Shown here: one piece after another, positions 53,602 through 63,998 of the stretch
Numbering within the stretch: position 1 is the stretch's first letter
Layout: each line of letters opens with the position of its first letter
Origin: Gracilariopsis chorda
Lineage: Eukaryota > Rhodophyta > Florideophyceae > Gracilariales > Gracilariaceae
DNA length: 64,000 nucleotides
Assembly: GCA_003194525.1 (NCBI GenBank)
Contig: NBIV01000157.1
Span: 115,715-179,714, forward strand
Direction: 5' to 3'
The notes under the pieces: model-generated
The model's database searches: none
The model's input: only the letters and a program-made list of their open reading frames with translations
What the model was told of the DNA's origin: nothing
Program-made: the position numbers and the translations under genes

Positions 53602-56561
53602 CTGAGGGAGTCTCCCCTTTGGGAGAGGCGTCCTCAGACAAGAGGCTGTTGGCGCCCGAGGCGTCCCTGCCTCGCTCCCCGGTGAAAATCCTCTCGAGGA
53701 AAGACACCGCTGACGCGGACTCTGCGCACCTCGGTGTGTTGCGTCGCCCGTGGATACGGAGTAAAAATCCCCGGATTCCCGGTAGAGTCTTGATCATGGC
53801 CAAGCGCAACTATAAGGTCTATGCCGACCTTGGCCTTGATCCCCAGTTTATGGTGAGGTTTCTCACCGTCCTGGATACAGGTGCAGGCCCCAACTTCGTT
53901 GTGGAATCATTGTTACCCCCGCTTGTGCGGTCTCGTATCCGCTCTGACGCGGTCCCCGACATTTCGGATGCGAATAACAACCCGTTACAAACGGTGGGCA
54001 CGGTGGACCTCGTCGTGAGACTTGGTACCTCTGTGGTGAAGTTGGACTTCATCGTTTGCCGTTCATTGGCAGCACCAGTTATACTGGGATGTGATTACTG
54101 CGACAGATTTGTCGACGCAATCAGGCCCCGCCTCAGGCGTGTAGAACTTGACGACGGATCGTCGGTTCCGATTGTTCGCCGCCCGCTAAAGCGGTCCTCT
54201 CGGAAACAAGTTCCGCTCCCTGCTGCGCAGGAACCACCGCCCGCGTCCCGCGAGTCCACCAAGCTCCGCGTCGCTGCCTCGGTTTCTATACCGGCTGAGT
54301 CCCAAGTCTGGGTACAGGTAAATTCCCGTCAACACGGTCTTCGGGTTATACAACCCCTCGCCTCGTTGTACGAGAAATCCCAGCTGGCGCTGGCTAATGG
54401 AATTGTCTCCATTTCCCCGGATGTTCCTTTCCGGATATTGGTTGCCAACCTTGGCAAACACCCCCAGTATCTGGTCAAACACCAAGTAATTGGGAGTGTA
54501 ACCCCCCATCCTATGGGAATGCTGCCAACGAAGATGACAGCCGCCGATGTACTCGGAGTTACCACCTCTTCTGAGGAGTTCACCCCGCCGTCCGAAGACG
54601 TCAAGTCTAAGGAGGGGGAGGAAACCGCTACTTCAGCGTCGAACATACCGAGTAACTCGGAATTGCGAACCACACCTGTTCCACAGGACAATGCTCCATC
54701 GAGCAATGACCGGATTGATCCGGAAAAAGCACTTGAAGCGCTGGACTTCAGCCACGTGCCAGAGTCGCACCGCGACAAACTCCGTACTATGTTACGGGAA
54801 TTCACCACAATGTGGGATGGCTCGCTTGGCGAGATTGATGCAACGGAACACCGGATCGATTTAATCCCCGGTGCGCGACCGGTTGCACAACCCCCTTACA
54901 GGGCAGTTCCGAAAGCTCGGGAAGAGGAGCAGTCCCAGGTGGACAAGATGCTCCGCGCAGGTGTGATTGAGCCCGCTCAATCGCCCTGGGCATCCCCAGT
55001 TGTACTGGCTTTAAAGGCTGACGGAACCTGGAGGTTCTGTGTCGACTACCGCCGGCTCAATGCCGTGACTGTTAGGGACACGTACCCCATCCCTCGTATG
55101 GACGAGTGCATTGACTCACTTGGAGATGCCACCGTGTTCACGGCCCTTGATGCCAATTGGGGATATTGGCAAGTACCTGTCAGACAGGAGGATCGCGACA
55201 AAACCGCATTCACCTGCCATGCAGGAACGTACCGCTTCAAGCGGATGCCATTTGGGTTAACCAACGCCCCCGCCACCTTTCAGCGTGCAGTAGATATTCT
55301 ACTCAACCGCTTTAAGTGGCGGAGTTGTCTGGTCTACCTTGATGATATTATCATCTTCTCCAACTCGTTGGACGACCATCTCACTCACGTCCGAGACGTG
55401 CTGACCGTACTCCGCGATGCGGGAATTACCCTCAAGTTGAGGAAATGCGAGTTTTTCACAGATACTGTGAATTATCTGGGTCACATTATCCGTCCTGGAC
55501 GGTTAGCGATCGAGAAAGCTCGAGTCAAATCCCTCGTTGAGGCGAAAGAACCCCGTACTCAAACGGAACTGCGCTCCTTTCTGGGGCTGTTCAACGTCTA
55601 TCGACGGTTTATCCCGAACTTTTCGGATACTGCAGCGCCCCTGAACGCGTTGTTGCGAAAGGGGAACCCCCCAAAACTGGGAACATTTACGCCCGAGCAA
55701 TCGGAAGCCTTTAACTCCTTGAAGGAGGCTGTCACATCAGCACCAATCCTACATCTCCCAAAACTTGGGTTGCCATACTCCGTAGATACGGACTCGAGCG
55801 ACTACCAAGTCGGGTGTGCTCTTTTTCAAACCACCCCCGAGGGGGAAGGACACCCAATTGGTTATTGGTCGCGCTCGCTCAATGTCCATGAGCGGAACTA
55901 CTCCGTATCGGAGAAAGAGTGCCTCGCCGTCGTATGGGCGATGACCACTCTGCGCCCCTACCTTATGGGAGTCCATTTCACCGTGTACACGGATCATTCC
56001 TCACTGAGGTGGTTAATGAATATCTCCGACCCGTCGGGACGCCTCATGCGCTGGAGACTCCGCCTCGCGGAATATGACTTCCAAGTCATTTATAAAAAGG
56101 GCGCGCAGAACACCCAAGCCGACGCTCTGTCGCGTTTACCCACAAGTGGGGAGGCACTCCCAACGGAGGATGATGAAGTCCCATGTTTCATGGCAATGGA
56201 CCCGGATGATCCGGAATGGGCCGTCGAGGCTGAGCCAGAAAACTGGGACGAAGATGCTGACTTCGACTACCTACTCGCATCGCGAGATGATTCTGAGAAA
56301 CCCATACCGGGAAATTATGTACCGGTTGAGACCGAGGAAATGATCCGAGAACAATTCGGGGACCCCTTCTGTACAAGGATACGTGCACGCCTCAACGGCG
56401 GAGAGAACCTCCCCTTCGGGGTGAACGACATTGGTTACCTCGTGAGGACCGTCGAGGCTACCCCACAAGTTGTGGTACCGCACACGCTACAGAAGCGGAT
56501 ATTGCACCTTTCGCATTACCCGAAACTCGGGGACACTCCGGTGGGAGGAAGCTTTATCTAA
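53553..56561 (+). CDS. Pol part 1: protease, reverse transcriptase, RNase H, start of integrase
   Basis: A frame open from 53553 (no ATG needed if made by frameshift). The aspartic protease has TVLDTGAGPNFV near 53870. RT has FCVDYRRLNAVT (about 55040), FKRMPFGLTNAPATFQRA and the YLDDIIIFS active site (about 55340). RNase H has VDTDSSDYQVGCALFQ, then SVSEKECLAVVWA and YTDHSSLRWLM, with AQNTQADALSRLP. The frame ends at 56561 just inside the integrase HHCC zinc domain (LHLSHYPKLGDTP) because of a one-base shift near 56545. Copies the RNA into DNA in virus-like particles. Confidence 0.96.
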   Translation, partial: STRCRGNQPTAEGGKLTEGVSPLGEASSDKRLLAPEASLPRSPVKILSRKDTADADSAHLGVLRRPWIRSKNPRIPGRVLIMAKRNYKVYADLGLDPQFMVRFLTVLDTGAGPNFVVESLLPPLVRSRIRSDAVPDISDANNNPLQTVGTVDLVVRLGTSVVKLDFIVCRSLAAPVILGCDYCDRFVDAIRPRLRRVELDDGSSVPIVRRPLKRSSRKQVPLPAAQEPPPASRESTKLRVAASVSIPAESQVWVQVNSRQHGLRVIQPLASLYEKSQLALANGIVSISPDVPFRILVANLGKHPQYLVKHQVIGSVTPHPMGMLPTKMTAADVLGVTTSSEEFTPPSEDVKSKEGEETATSASNIPSNSELRTTPVPQDNAPSSNDRIDPEKALEALDFSHVPESHRDKLRTMLREFTTMWDGSLGEIDATEHRIDLIPGARPVAQPPYRAVPKAREEEQSQVDKMLRAGVIEPAQSPWASPVVLALKADGTWRFCVDYRRLNAVTVRDTYPIPRMDECIDSLGDATVFTALDANWGYWQVPVRQEDRDKTAFTCHAGTYRFKRMPFGLTNAPATFQRAVDILLNRFKWRSCLVYLDDIIIFSNSLDDHLTHVRDVLTVLRDAGITLKLRKCEFFTDTVNYLGHIIRPGRLAIEKARVKSLVEAKEPRTQTELRSFLGLFNVYRRFIPNFSDTAAPLNALLRKGNPPKLGTFTPEQSEAFNSLKEAVTSAPILHLPKLGLPYSVDTDSSDYQVGCALFQTTPEGEGHPIGYWSRSLNVHERNYSVSEKECLAVVWAMTTLRPYLMGVHFTVYTDHSSLRWLMNISDPSGRLMRWRLRLAEYDFQVIYKKGAQNTQADALSRLPTSGEALPTEDDEVPCFMAMDPDDPEWAVEAEPENWDEDADFDYLLASRDDSEKPIPGNYVPVETEEMIREQFGDPFCTRIRARLNGGENLPFGVNDIGYLVRTVEATPQVVVPHTLQKRILHLSHYPKLGDTPVGGSFI

Positions 56562-56562
56562 C

Positions 56563-58438
56563 CCTTCGCAGGGATTTCTACTGGCCCGCCATGGCGGTTG
56601 ATTGCTACGCTACGGTGCGGTTTTGCACGCAATGCGCGAAGAACCGGGTCAAACTCCGGAAGCACTCCAAACGGATGAAGCTATTCCCCACCAGGGCGCC
56701 GCTCGAGTTTGTCGCAATTGACATTCTCGGACCATTGCTCTCTACCAGGAGAGGCAACAAGTTCCTACTCGTTATTACGGACAGGTTCTCGAAATTAGTT
56801 CGGACAGTCCCTCTAAAGAGGATTACCGCCTACACGGTCGCTCACGCCTTTGTGCGGCATTGGGTGTTTGCCTACGGACCTCCTTTGGAGCTACTTTCCG
56901 ACAACGGGAAACAGTTCGCATCGCGATTTTTCCAGGACGTCTGTCGGATACTGGACGTGAAGAATCTCTTCACGACCACGTATCATCCCCAGTCTAATGG
57001 GCAGGTCGAGCGTTTCAACCGGACAATGCTCGCAGCTCTCCGTGCTTACACGGCTGACCACCCCAGGACTTGGGATATCTACACGGATGCCGTGACCTTT
57101 GCGTACAATACGCAGGTACACCGGACTACCGGAATATCCCCTTTCGAGTTGGTCCTTTCACGGACACCCCCGCCAATGGCGTTGGAATCCCAACCTACGT
57201 TGGACGCGTTCCCTTCTGTGAAGGATTACCGCCAGAAGTGGAAAGCATGGCTGACCAAGCTGGTACCCGCAGCGCGGAAGGCGATGGACCACGCCCAAGC
57301 CGTCTACAAACGGAATTTCGATGCTCGCTTGCGAGGAGGCAAACCGGAACAGATCAACTCCGGGGACTTCGTATTCGTCCGCAAGGAGTACTACAACCCT
57401 GAAAGGGAGAAGCACCATAAGCTCTCGCCTGTGGCGGATGGTCCTTTCAAGGTTATCTCCGTCACGACGGACACAGTGGTTGTGGAAATGGGTGACGCGC
57501 ATGAGCGGTTATCTCGCGATCGCATCGTGCTAGCTCCGCCACCCTCGACTGAGGCTGCACCAGCTACGCTGGACCCTACGCTGGAATATGGCTCTGCATC
57601 CGATACATCGGTGGTGAGACGGCCTACCGTGTTACCACACCCCTCCCGGGGACTCTCAGACGTACCGACCCTGTCGGACTCACCGGCTCAGCCGGGTAAT
57701 TCGGGCCTCTCTGTGCCCGCCCCTATGGCGCGAGTCTACACCCGCCAGGCGGGGCATGTTATCCCTTATGCCGCCGCTCCGTCTCAGGAGGGGGAGGAGA
57801 ACGCTCGTTTTCGAGGAATGAGATCGCCGTCGCAACGGGAAACACGCCGTACCATACGGACAACTGACCGTGGAGCACGGAGTATCTCACGCGACACTAA
57901 TCCCCCGTCCTCGGGCAGCGCTGTGCAACAGGAACCAGACGCGCAGGTCCCGCAAAGGCGGCAAATACACCGTGTTACACGGGAAGCTGAAACGCAGCTA
58001 CCGCACACCCCTGTCAGGGAAGGATCCCCGATACGGGAGTACGGCGACAATCGCCCTCAATCCCCTGAGCAGGGAGATGCCTCAAAGCCGCCATTGGCGG
58101 AAGTCCCGCGGAAGCGGTTCAATCAGGTCGCTCAGACCCGCGCCCCGCGGAGAAGAGGCGCCCAGATACACCAGCGCCGCTGGGAAATACCCACACCCCT
58201 ATCGGGGAAAAGGGTAGCCAAGCCGCATCCGAAGCTTCAGGCCCTGGCGCGCAGCGCTCGGAAACGCTCCCCGTCGCAGACGGAATCGAAGCCCCCGTTC
58301 CGGGGAATAATTTGCGCCAACCACCGCAACGCTGCGGCGAAGAACCGAGGAACTCGGGAAAAACGCGCGCCATCGCACGCTCGAAACCGGTCGTACCGGA
58401 CGCTGCTCCTCCTCATGGAGACGGTGCACCGCACTTAG
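56563..58438 (+). pseudogene. Pol part 2: integrase (separated by one-base shift)
   Basis: Continues the integrase in the -1 frame: DFYWPAMAVDCYATVRFC completes the HHCC zinc domain (CTQC). The core then has FVAIDILGPL (Asp), ELLSDNGKQFASRFF (Asp) and TYHPQSNGQVERFNRTM (Glu), with IYTDAVTFAYNTQVHRTTG and the GPFKVI segment of the C-terminal domain. From about residue 310 the protein is a long Pro/Arg/Ser-rich tail. The integrase joins the cDNA to the chromosome. The shift at its start has no obvious slippery site, so I treat it as a disabling mutation. Confidence 0.9.
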
Positions 58439-59208
58439 CGGCCAGGCCCCTGAAAAGGGTGTCATCGGCACCTGCCCGGCACCCCCCAAAGGGGAATTTT
58501 GACCAAAATACCGGTGTACCGGAGTTAGCCTTAGGCAACCCCCCAGTAGCCGGGGACACCACGGCGTCGCCGGAACGTACGGTGCAGAGCGCTCGTGCGC
58601 CTGGCAGGGAGGCGGTTTGCCATCCAACCACCGTGTCGCACGGGACCCCCCAGGGGATCGTGGAAACGCCGATTCCGCAGGAGCGGTCATCTTCCCGCAA
58701 ACTCGCGGTTCGTGAGTTCAACCGCGAATGCGGAGTTCAAGTCCCCCGCCGGTTGGCGGTTCGCCTGGCCTACCGTGAAGACGGGAACAACGACACCCCA
58801 ATGGGGAATGACTTGCCGGGGAAAACCGTGACACCACATACCCTCTTGAGGGATATTTTCCCGCATGAGCAGCGGCCACTAGGACAGCGCACGGCAACGT
58901 CGGAGTTATCGCCGAACACCCTGCTAAGGGACATTATACCGCACCGCGGACAACCCTCGCAAGGGAGTACAACCACCACCCGGCACGCCCGGCAGGTCTA
59001 CGAACGAGAGTTCGTAGTAGACCGACTTGTCGGACACACCTGGGACCAGGATGGTATTCTACAATACCGCGTCCGCTGGTACGGGTACGACCCCAGTGGG
59101 GATACGTGGGAGCCAATTGAACATCTCCCACGGTCGCAGATCGTGCGATACCACCGTCAAACGGGAACTGCAGCCCCAGCCACGCTGGTTAATGCCCAAG
59201 TTGGGTAA
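58312..59208 (+). CDS. Pol C-terminal extension with chromodomain
   Basis: A 298-residue frame overlapping the end of the integrase tail, again -1 relative to it. The first 230 residues are low complexity. The chromodomain is at about 235-285: YEREFVVDRLVGH, then ILQYRVRWYGYDPSGDTWEP and HLPRSQIVRYHRQ, with the aromatic cage residues (Y/F at the start, W and Y of RWYGY, W of DTWEP) present. Chromodomains at the end of integrase direct chromoviruses to histone-marked chromatin. It is probably translated as the end of pol in an intact copy. Confidence 0.85.
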   Translation: MRQPPQRCGEEPRNSGKTRAIARSKPVVPDAAPPHGDGAPHLAARPLKRVSSAPARHPPKGNFDQNTGVPELALGNPPVAGDTTASPERTVQSARAPGREAVCHPTTVSHGTPQGIVETPIPQERSSSRKLAVREFNRECGVQVPRRLAVRLAYREDGNNDTPMGNDLPGKTVTPHTLLRDIFPHEQRPLGQRTATSELSPNTLLRDIIPHRGQPSQGSTTTTRHARQVYEREFVVDRLVGHTWDQDGILQYRVRWYGYDPSGDTWEPIEHLPRSQIVRYHRQTGTAAPATLVNAQVG

Positions 59209-59401
59209 CGTTGCCGCGCGAGCGGAGGGCAATGAGAAAGGATAGCAAGGGAAAGTCCGCCTAAGACGGGGAATGCTAATTGGAAATCACCGTTCTAAAC
59301 GGGAAAGTTTATTCAGGGGAGCAGCTAGCTCCTCACGATACTACACTACACTAACTGGCATAGCCAGGGAAAGAATACCAGGAAAACTGGACAAAAGGAG
59401 C

Positions 59402-61193
59402 TCACTCTTCGCCGTTGCCCGGGGCGTAACCCCCAGCAAGGCGGTAGGCCAACGCGTCCGCCATGGTGGTGACATCCCCCGATACCTTGGCAGCGCTAAG
59501 ACCGGCACCCCGGAGGAAACGTGCGATGATTTCGTTTTCATTCGCCGTCACCCCGCTGGGGATAGAAGGTCCGGCACTTGCCGTTGAAGGGTCAGCAGCC
59601 GGCTCGGCCGGAGATACCCCCTCTGGGAAAGCTTCCGCGCTAGCGCCGGTTTCCTCTACGTCCATCTCCCCGGGTTCTTCCGGTTCGTTATCGACCATTG
59701 GGTCATCCCCGCCGTATGCGTGGTAGTAGTCGTCAGAATCGACGTACCCCACCGGGTGGTCTTCCGGCACGTGCCGGGGCGCATCGCGAAGTTCGCGCGC
59801 CTCCTCGGAGGAAATTTCCCGGAACTCCCAGGGGTCGAAGTAGATAAAATCACCCGCAAGGGCGGTGTTTCTACCCAGTCCCGGGCCACCGGTGTTACCG
59901 CTGCCGCCATCCAGACGAACCGCTTTGCTCCAGCGGGACCTCACTCCAGCTAACGCTGTCGATGTACCCAAGTAATTGGAGGACCTCTTCATTGTTGGCC
60001 TGGCCCCCAAGGGGGATGCGAAGATCCAGGTTTCGGATCGCTGCCCGCACACGCGGTTGAAGGAACCAGAGACGATACTGGTCGTACGCCTCGTTGAGGA
60101 TATAAGCCGCATTGCGGGCCGCCCACTCCGTAACCACTACGGACCACAACCCCGACCGGGGATCCTGCATGAGCAGCGAACCGAGGTACGTAAGTACCGG
60201 CGGAAGTTCTACGTAGCACCCCCGGCAGGCTTCATGGAAGCGCCACCACTCGGGGAGTGCTACGTACCGACCCAGTCGGTGAGGCGGCGCAATCCGCTCT
60301 ATCTCCACGTTCTGATACGGGATGAAATACCCGAATCGGGATCGCCAAACGCCGCTCATAGCGGATGAAGTTCTGGAGGAAGTTTGACCGGTATTGCCGG
60401 GAAAGATACCTGAACTCCGCCCGAATGATCGGTCGCTCCCAACAAAGGGCCTCTTGCCGCGCTGCGGGGAAATTCCTCCAAGCGAGGGTCTCGAGGCGGG
60501 ACAGGTTCTCGCCGTATCCAATCTCCCCGCGAGTGCGGAAGTGGCTAATGTCGAAGCCAAACTCCGGTGGGACCGGTACATCGAACGGAGCCCGGCTCTG
60601 CCGTTGGTACGCCATGCGCGTCAGCGCGGTCTGCGCCGCAGCGACGGTCTCGCCCGAATTCCTTCGGAGGTGGTGACGCGGAATCGCGATCCGGTGACGC
60701 CAATCCCACGATGTGGTAACTGCTCTGGGGCAGATCCCCCGGAAGGGTGTCTGAGCCATCCGCATAAGCGGTGACCAATCCCTCATTGAGGACGGCGACC
60801 GGGTGAAACCACGGGGCAAGGCGCAGGCGCGACGCGTGATTCCGATTCATCGGGTTGAGCCCCACCAGGGTGTTGTAAGTTGGCCAGTTGGACACCGGAG
60901 TGGTCCCGGAGGACACCACCGAAGGTGGTAGTGCGAAGGGATGGTCGGCTTCAGCAGCCGTATTTCCCGGTTGTACCGGATTTCGATCGCCCTGAGGCAG
61001 GGGAACTGAACCGGAAACCGGTGGTGTATCGCCCGAGAAGTCTCGGAGGTTGGCTGTGGTTGTTGATGTTGTTGTCGTCGTTCATTTCTCCCTTGTCGAG
61101 GGTGGCTGTTGTTGTCGTTTGTGCACTTGAGGACTCTGGTGCAGAGGAATTTACCGGAGAACCGGAGACAAAGCACTTGCTTTTATCACCCAT
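59402..61193 (-). pseudogene. Antisense gene between pol and 3' LTR, about 600 codons, unknown
   Basis: Read right to left from an ATG at 61193 (MGDKSKCFVSGSPVNSSAPE), protein-like sequence continues to a stop at 59402 through several frames. It has an Asn/Gln/Ser-rich start, NPMNRNHASRLRLAPWFHPV and VLNEGLVTAYADGSDTL (about 60865-60740). Then come PPEFGFDISHFRTRGEIGYG and SRLETLAWRNFPAARQEALC (about 60570-60420), YVALPEWWRFHEACRGCYVE with WAARNAAYILNEAYDQYRLW (about 60265-60050), and an acidic Pro/Glu tail ending GNGEE. Trp/Tyr-rich balanced composition and no competing sense gene support a real protein. I recognise no domain, signal or membrane segment. Frame changes lie near 60975, 60870, 60700, 60355 and 59935. 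It might be a capsid-like or regulatory protein made from an antisense transcript. Confidence 0.55.
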
Positions 61194-61239
61194 TTTTCGT
61201 CTGGGAATCCTCCGCGTCCGCGGTCGTTTTCCCGTCTTA

Positions 61240-61249
61240 GGGGGGGATA
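61240..61249 (+). other. Polypurine tract
   Basis: GGGGGGGATA directly before the 3' LTR start (TGAAGTGCAAC), the usual primer site for plus-strand DNA synthesis. Confidence 0.8.
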
Positions 61250-62059
61250 TGAAGTGCAACGCCCTCAGGAGGGATTCTTGGTACTTGATTGTTTTCCCGA
61301 TATTATCGGTTGTGTAGTGTGTATATGAAATACGCCCCACTACGGTGGGTATGGACACGTGGGACACGGTTTTTGGGTCAATTGGCGGTTGGCCACAGTA
61401 GTGGATGTTGCCACGGAATGTGGAGTACTTTAGTTAATTTTATTTATTATTTTCACAGCCATTTCTGGGAAGCTAGTACTTAGTGCGACGGCGCACTGCC
61501 GTCGCACCAGTAAACCTTCCCCAACAAGGGACCCCAACCTGGGGAATTGGCTCTGAGCTTTACCGCCTCCGCGTGTTCTCAACTCCTCCTTGGAGGGAAG
61601 CACCGTAGTGTACGGAAGTTCACCCCCCTTGCACATCTAAAGGAGACCCATCATTGGGAGTACTAATTGTTCCAATCATATTTGGTGTTTCGCCCTGTAT
61701 AGGGAGTCCTGTCCACCGGCATCGCCGTATCTACTCGTCGCTCTCGCGACCCACTCGTCCTTCCTCTTTCCCCTTTTTAGGGTAGCACCTCCCGCTATCC
61801 GCGGCCCTCGTGTGCGCATCCGCTCACACACCCCCACTTACGTGGAAACATACCTCTACTGAGGACCACACCCCGCTCACGCGGATACCGATTCTTCGCC
61901 TTCACCTCCCTGCGCGAGTCGCGACAGGTGTCCCTGGTCTTACAAACCGGCTTCGCCGTGACACCTCTGGGAGGGCCTCTACCCAACTGGGTTCACCTCG
62001 TGAGAGGAAGATCCCGGACGTCTTTCGGTGTTTTTTCCCCTTTGGGGCATTGCACCACA
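61250..62059 (+). repeat. 3' LTR of the chromovirus
   Basis: 810 bp, nearly identical to the 5' LTR by eye. It ends GCACCACA and is followed by GTGCG. Confidence 0.96.
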
Positions 62060-63998
62060 GTGCGGTGACAGTCTTTCTGAGACGCATCCTGGAATGAATG
62101 TGGGCTTGTCCTCACTCGCTTTCTCGTGCGCTCCAAGGAGCTTTTCTTTTCTCCCGTTCTTGCCCTGTGGCGTCCATTGTTTGGCGGACGGATCCCTGAT
62201 GAACTGAAATCTTTTGTAGAAGAAGATGGATGCAGTAAAGTGACAGTATTCTCTGTGTTTCTTCCGCGTGTTCTGTTAATGAAGCCAGCCTTGTTTTAAA
62301 GGTACGTATTAGCTTCGAAGTGTGTCACTTTTCCTTGAGAAATGTCCGTGATGGAATCCCTTAAAAGACGTAGAACACCACTCACCGCAACACGTCCAAT
62401 TCCAGTAGCTTGTTCGATGTAAAGCATCGTAGAGGTTTTTTTCCTTCCATGTACGTATTGTACCCATCTACTTCCGAGTCTTCTCTACTGGTTCTAAAGT
62501 ATATCTGAGTCAATGGGGATAAACTCTTTCTCCGTCGACTCATCAAAACGGCCGTAGTCGGTAATCCATCTCCTCGATTTTTGAAGTATCGGGTCTTTCA
62601 CCTGAGTTTCGCCAAGTATGGGACTGTCATAGCAGAAGTATCTTTTCTTCAGTATGTAGAGAAAAGCGCTTCAAGAAGTATGAAGAATTCTAGTATGTTT
62701 CGTAGTTCAGGGAACCGCAGACGTTCTTCCTGATAAACCACGGCACATCGAACCATGTGACGACAAGCAAAGCCAACGGACCAGGGCTGCCCACAGGAAC
62801 AGACACCAATAAACTCTGCCTTAACGTCATACCCCGTATACCTTTTTGAGTATTGTACAACAGTCTTCTGTTATGAGCGTTCTTCATCAACCGACGCATT
62901 CCGGCTCTGACTCAGATGGCTTCCCCATTTCAACTTAAAACGAGCTACAGGTCCAATTGCTGGGGTTGAACTACTATCCAGGTTCTAATTGCTTCCAGAC
63001 ACGCTTCCTGTGAATAATCCACAAACTCTGTGCTGAAAAGAATGTAATTCTTCGAGGGCTTAAAGCTCAAATCTACGAAGTGCGCCAAGGTAGTTCGTGT
63101 ACTCAGCCAGCAGGCTGTCTACAACTTCTACAAGTAGAAAGTACTCAAGCTCTCTTGTCTTCCGATATCTCCCACTTTGAGAAGATAAGGTTCGTACAAG
63201 CTCCAAGTTCCGGATATCAACCCGTTCTTGGGATATACGCCGAACCTCCAAAGGAACCTTGCACAAGGGAATCTTCTTCGATATAATGATCTTCTTGTAT
63301 GCAGAGTTAGAAGATTCGGGTGTAGCCAGTTCCTTGGAACATGTAACGGGTAGGCATAGCCGCATTTCGGAAGCAAGCACCAGAATATGCGGCTTGTAGT
63401 GGTACAAGTACTTATACCACACAGGGAGACGATCCTCAAAAGCATCAAAGTACTTGGATTCTAGCATTCTTCTCCTTTCGAAAAACGTTTCCGACGTATA
63501 TGACTTTCTGAGGTTGAACAGGTCATTCTTCATATCGTGCATCCACTCCATCTTACCAATCTTTCTACACCAATTGGCCACATTCTCCTTCTGATTCTCG
63601 TTCAGATGCCATTCGTCGAGGTTTATATAGGACGAATTGAACACCTTCTCAGCTGCATTTATACAAGCAGTGTTCTGGTCCATCACTACCATCGCCGGTG
63701 AGACGGCGACTATAGACTTGAAGTAGGACAGAATTTCGTACGAAGTCCTCTTCTGTTTCGGAGCACATGTACCCCATGAAAAATGTAAAAATGTCAACAC
63801 ATGACCATCATTGGCTCTTCCATTATTGGTGACCAGAGGTAAACCGTATCTATTGGCTCTGGCTTTACAATCAATAGATACCCCCTGAACAATGCCGAAC
63901 TTCTGATAGTCTTCCATCCACTCTCGAAACGACCAACAAGCGTACTTCATCCTACCCGAATCATCCGCAGCGAAGAATCCCTTATTCCCTGCATCTTC
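62060..63998 (-). pseudogene. MULE copy 2 transposase, partial
   Basis: Right to left: the block at 63950-63060 is open and holds SIDCKARANRYGLPLVTNNG, MVVMDQNTACINAAEKVFN (Asp) and DEWHLNENQKENVANWC, with Tyr at the two places where copy 1 has TAA. A shift near 63330 is bridged within the block, and the frame is lost at 63060. The SWIM zinc finger remains readable at about 62840-62730. The TGA found at 41424 in copy 1 is also present (about 62600). The N-terminal part and the ULP1 region lie beyond the window edge. Confidence 0.88.

Larger units (their letters stand above)
50515..62059 (+). mobile_element. Complete Ty3/gypsy chromovirus LTR retrotransposon
   Basis: An 11.5-kb element with LTRs 50515-51321 and 61250-62059, primer-binding site, gag, pol in gypsy order (protease, RT, RNase H, integrase), a C-terminal chromodomain, a long antisense coding region, and a polypurine tract. 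The target duplication is GTGGG on the left and GTGCG on the right. The two LTRs are nearly identical by eye apart from a few single-base indels (for example in the GGGAGGG and TTTTTGGG runs), so the insertion is recent. A single-base shift within pol indicates that this copy is not autonomous. Dense short hairpins mark its whole sequence. Confidence 0.97.

Noticed and set aside
50515-62059. Reading the dense hairpins as CRISPR-like or integron repeats
   Set aside because: The stems differ in sequence from one to the next and there is no constant repeat or spacer. They share only geometry.
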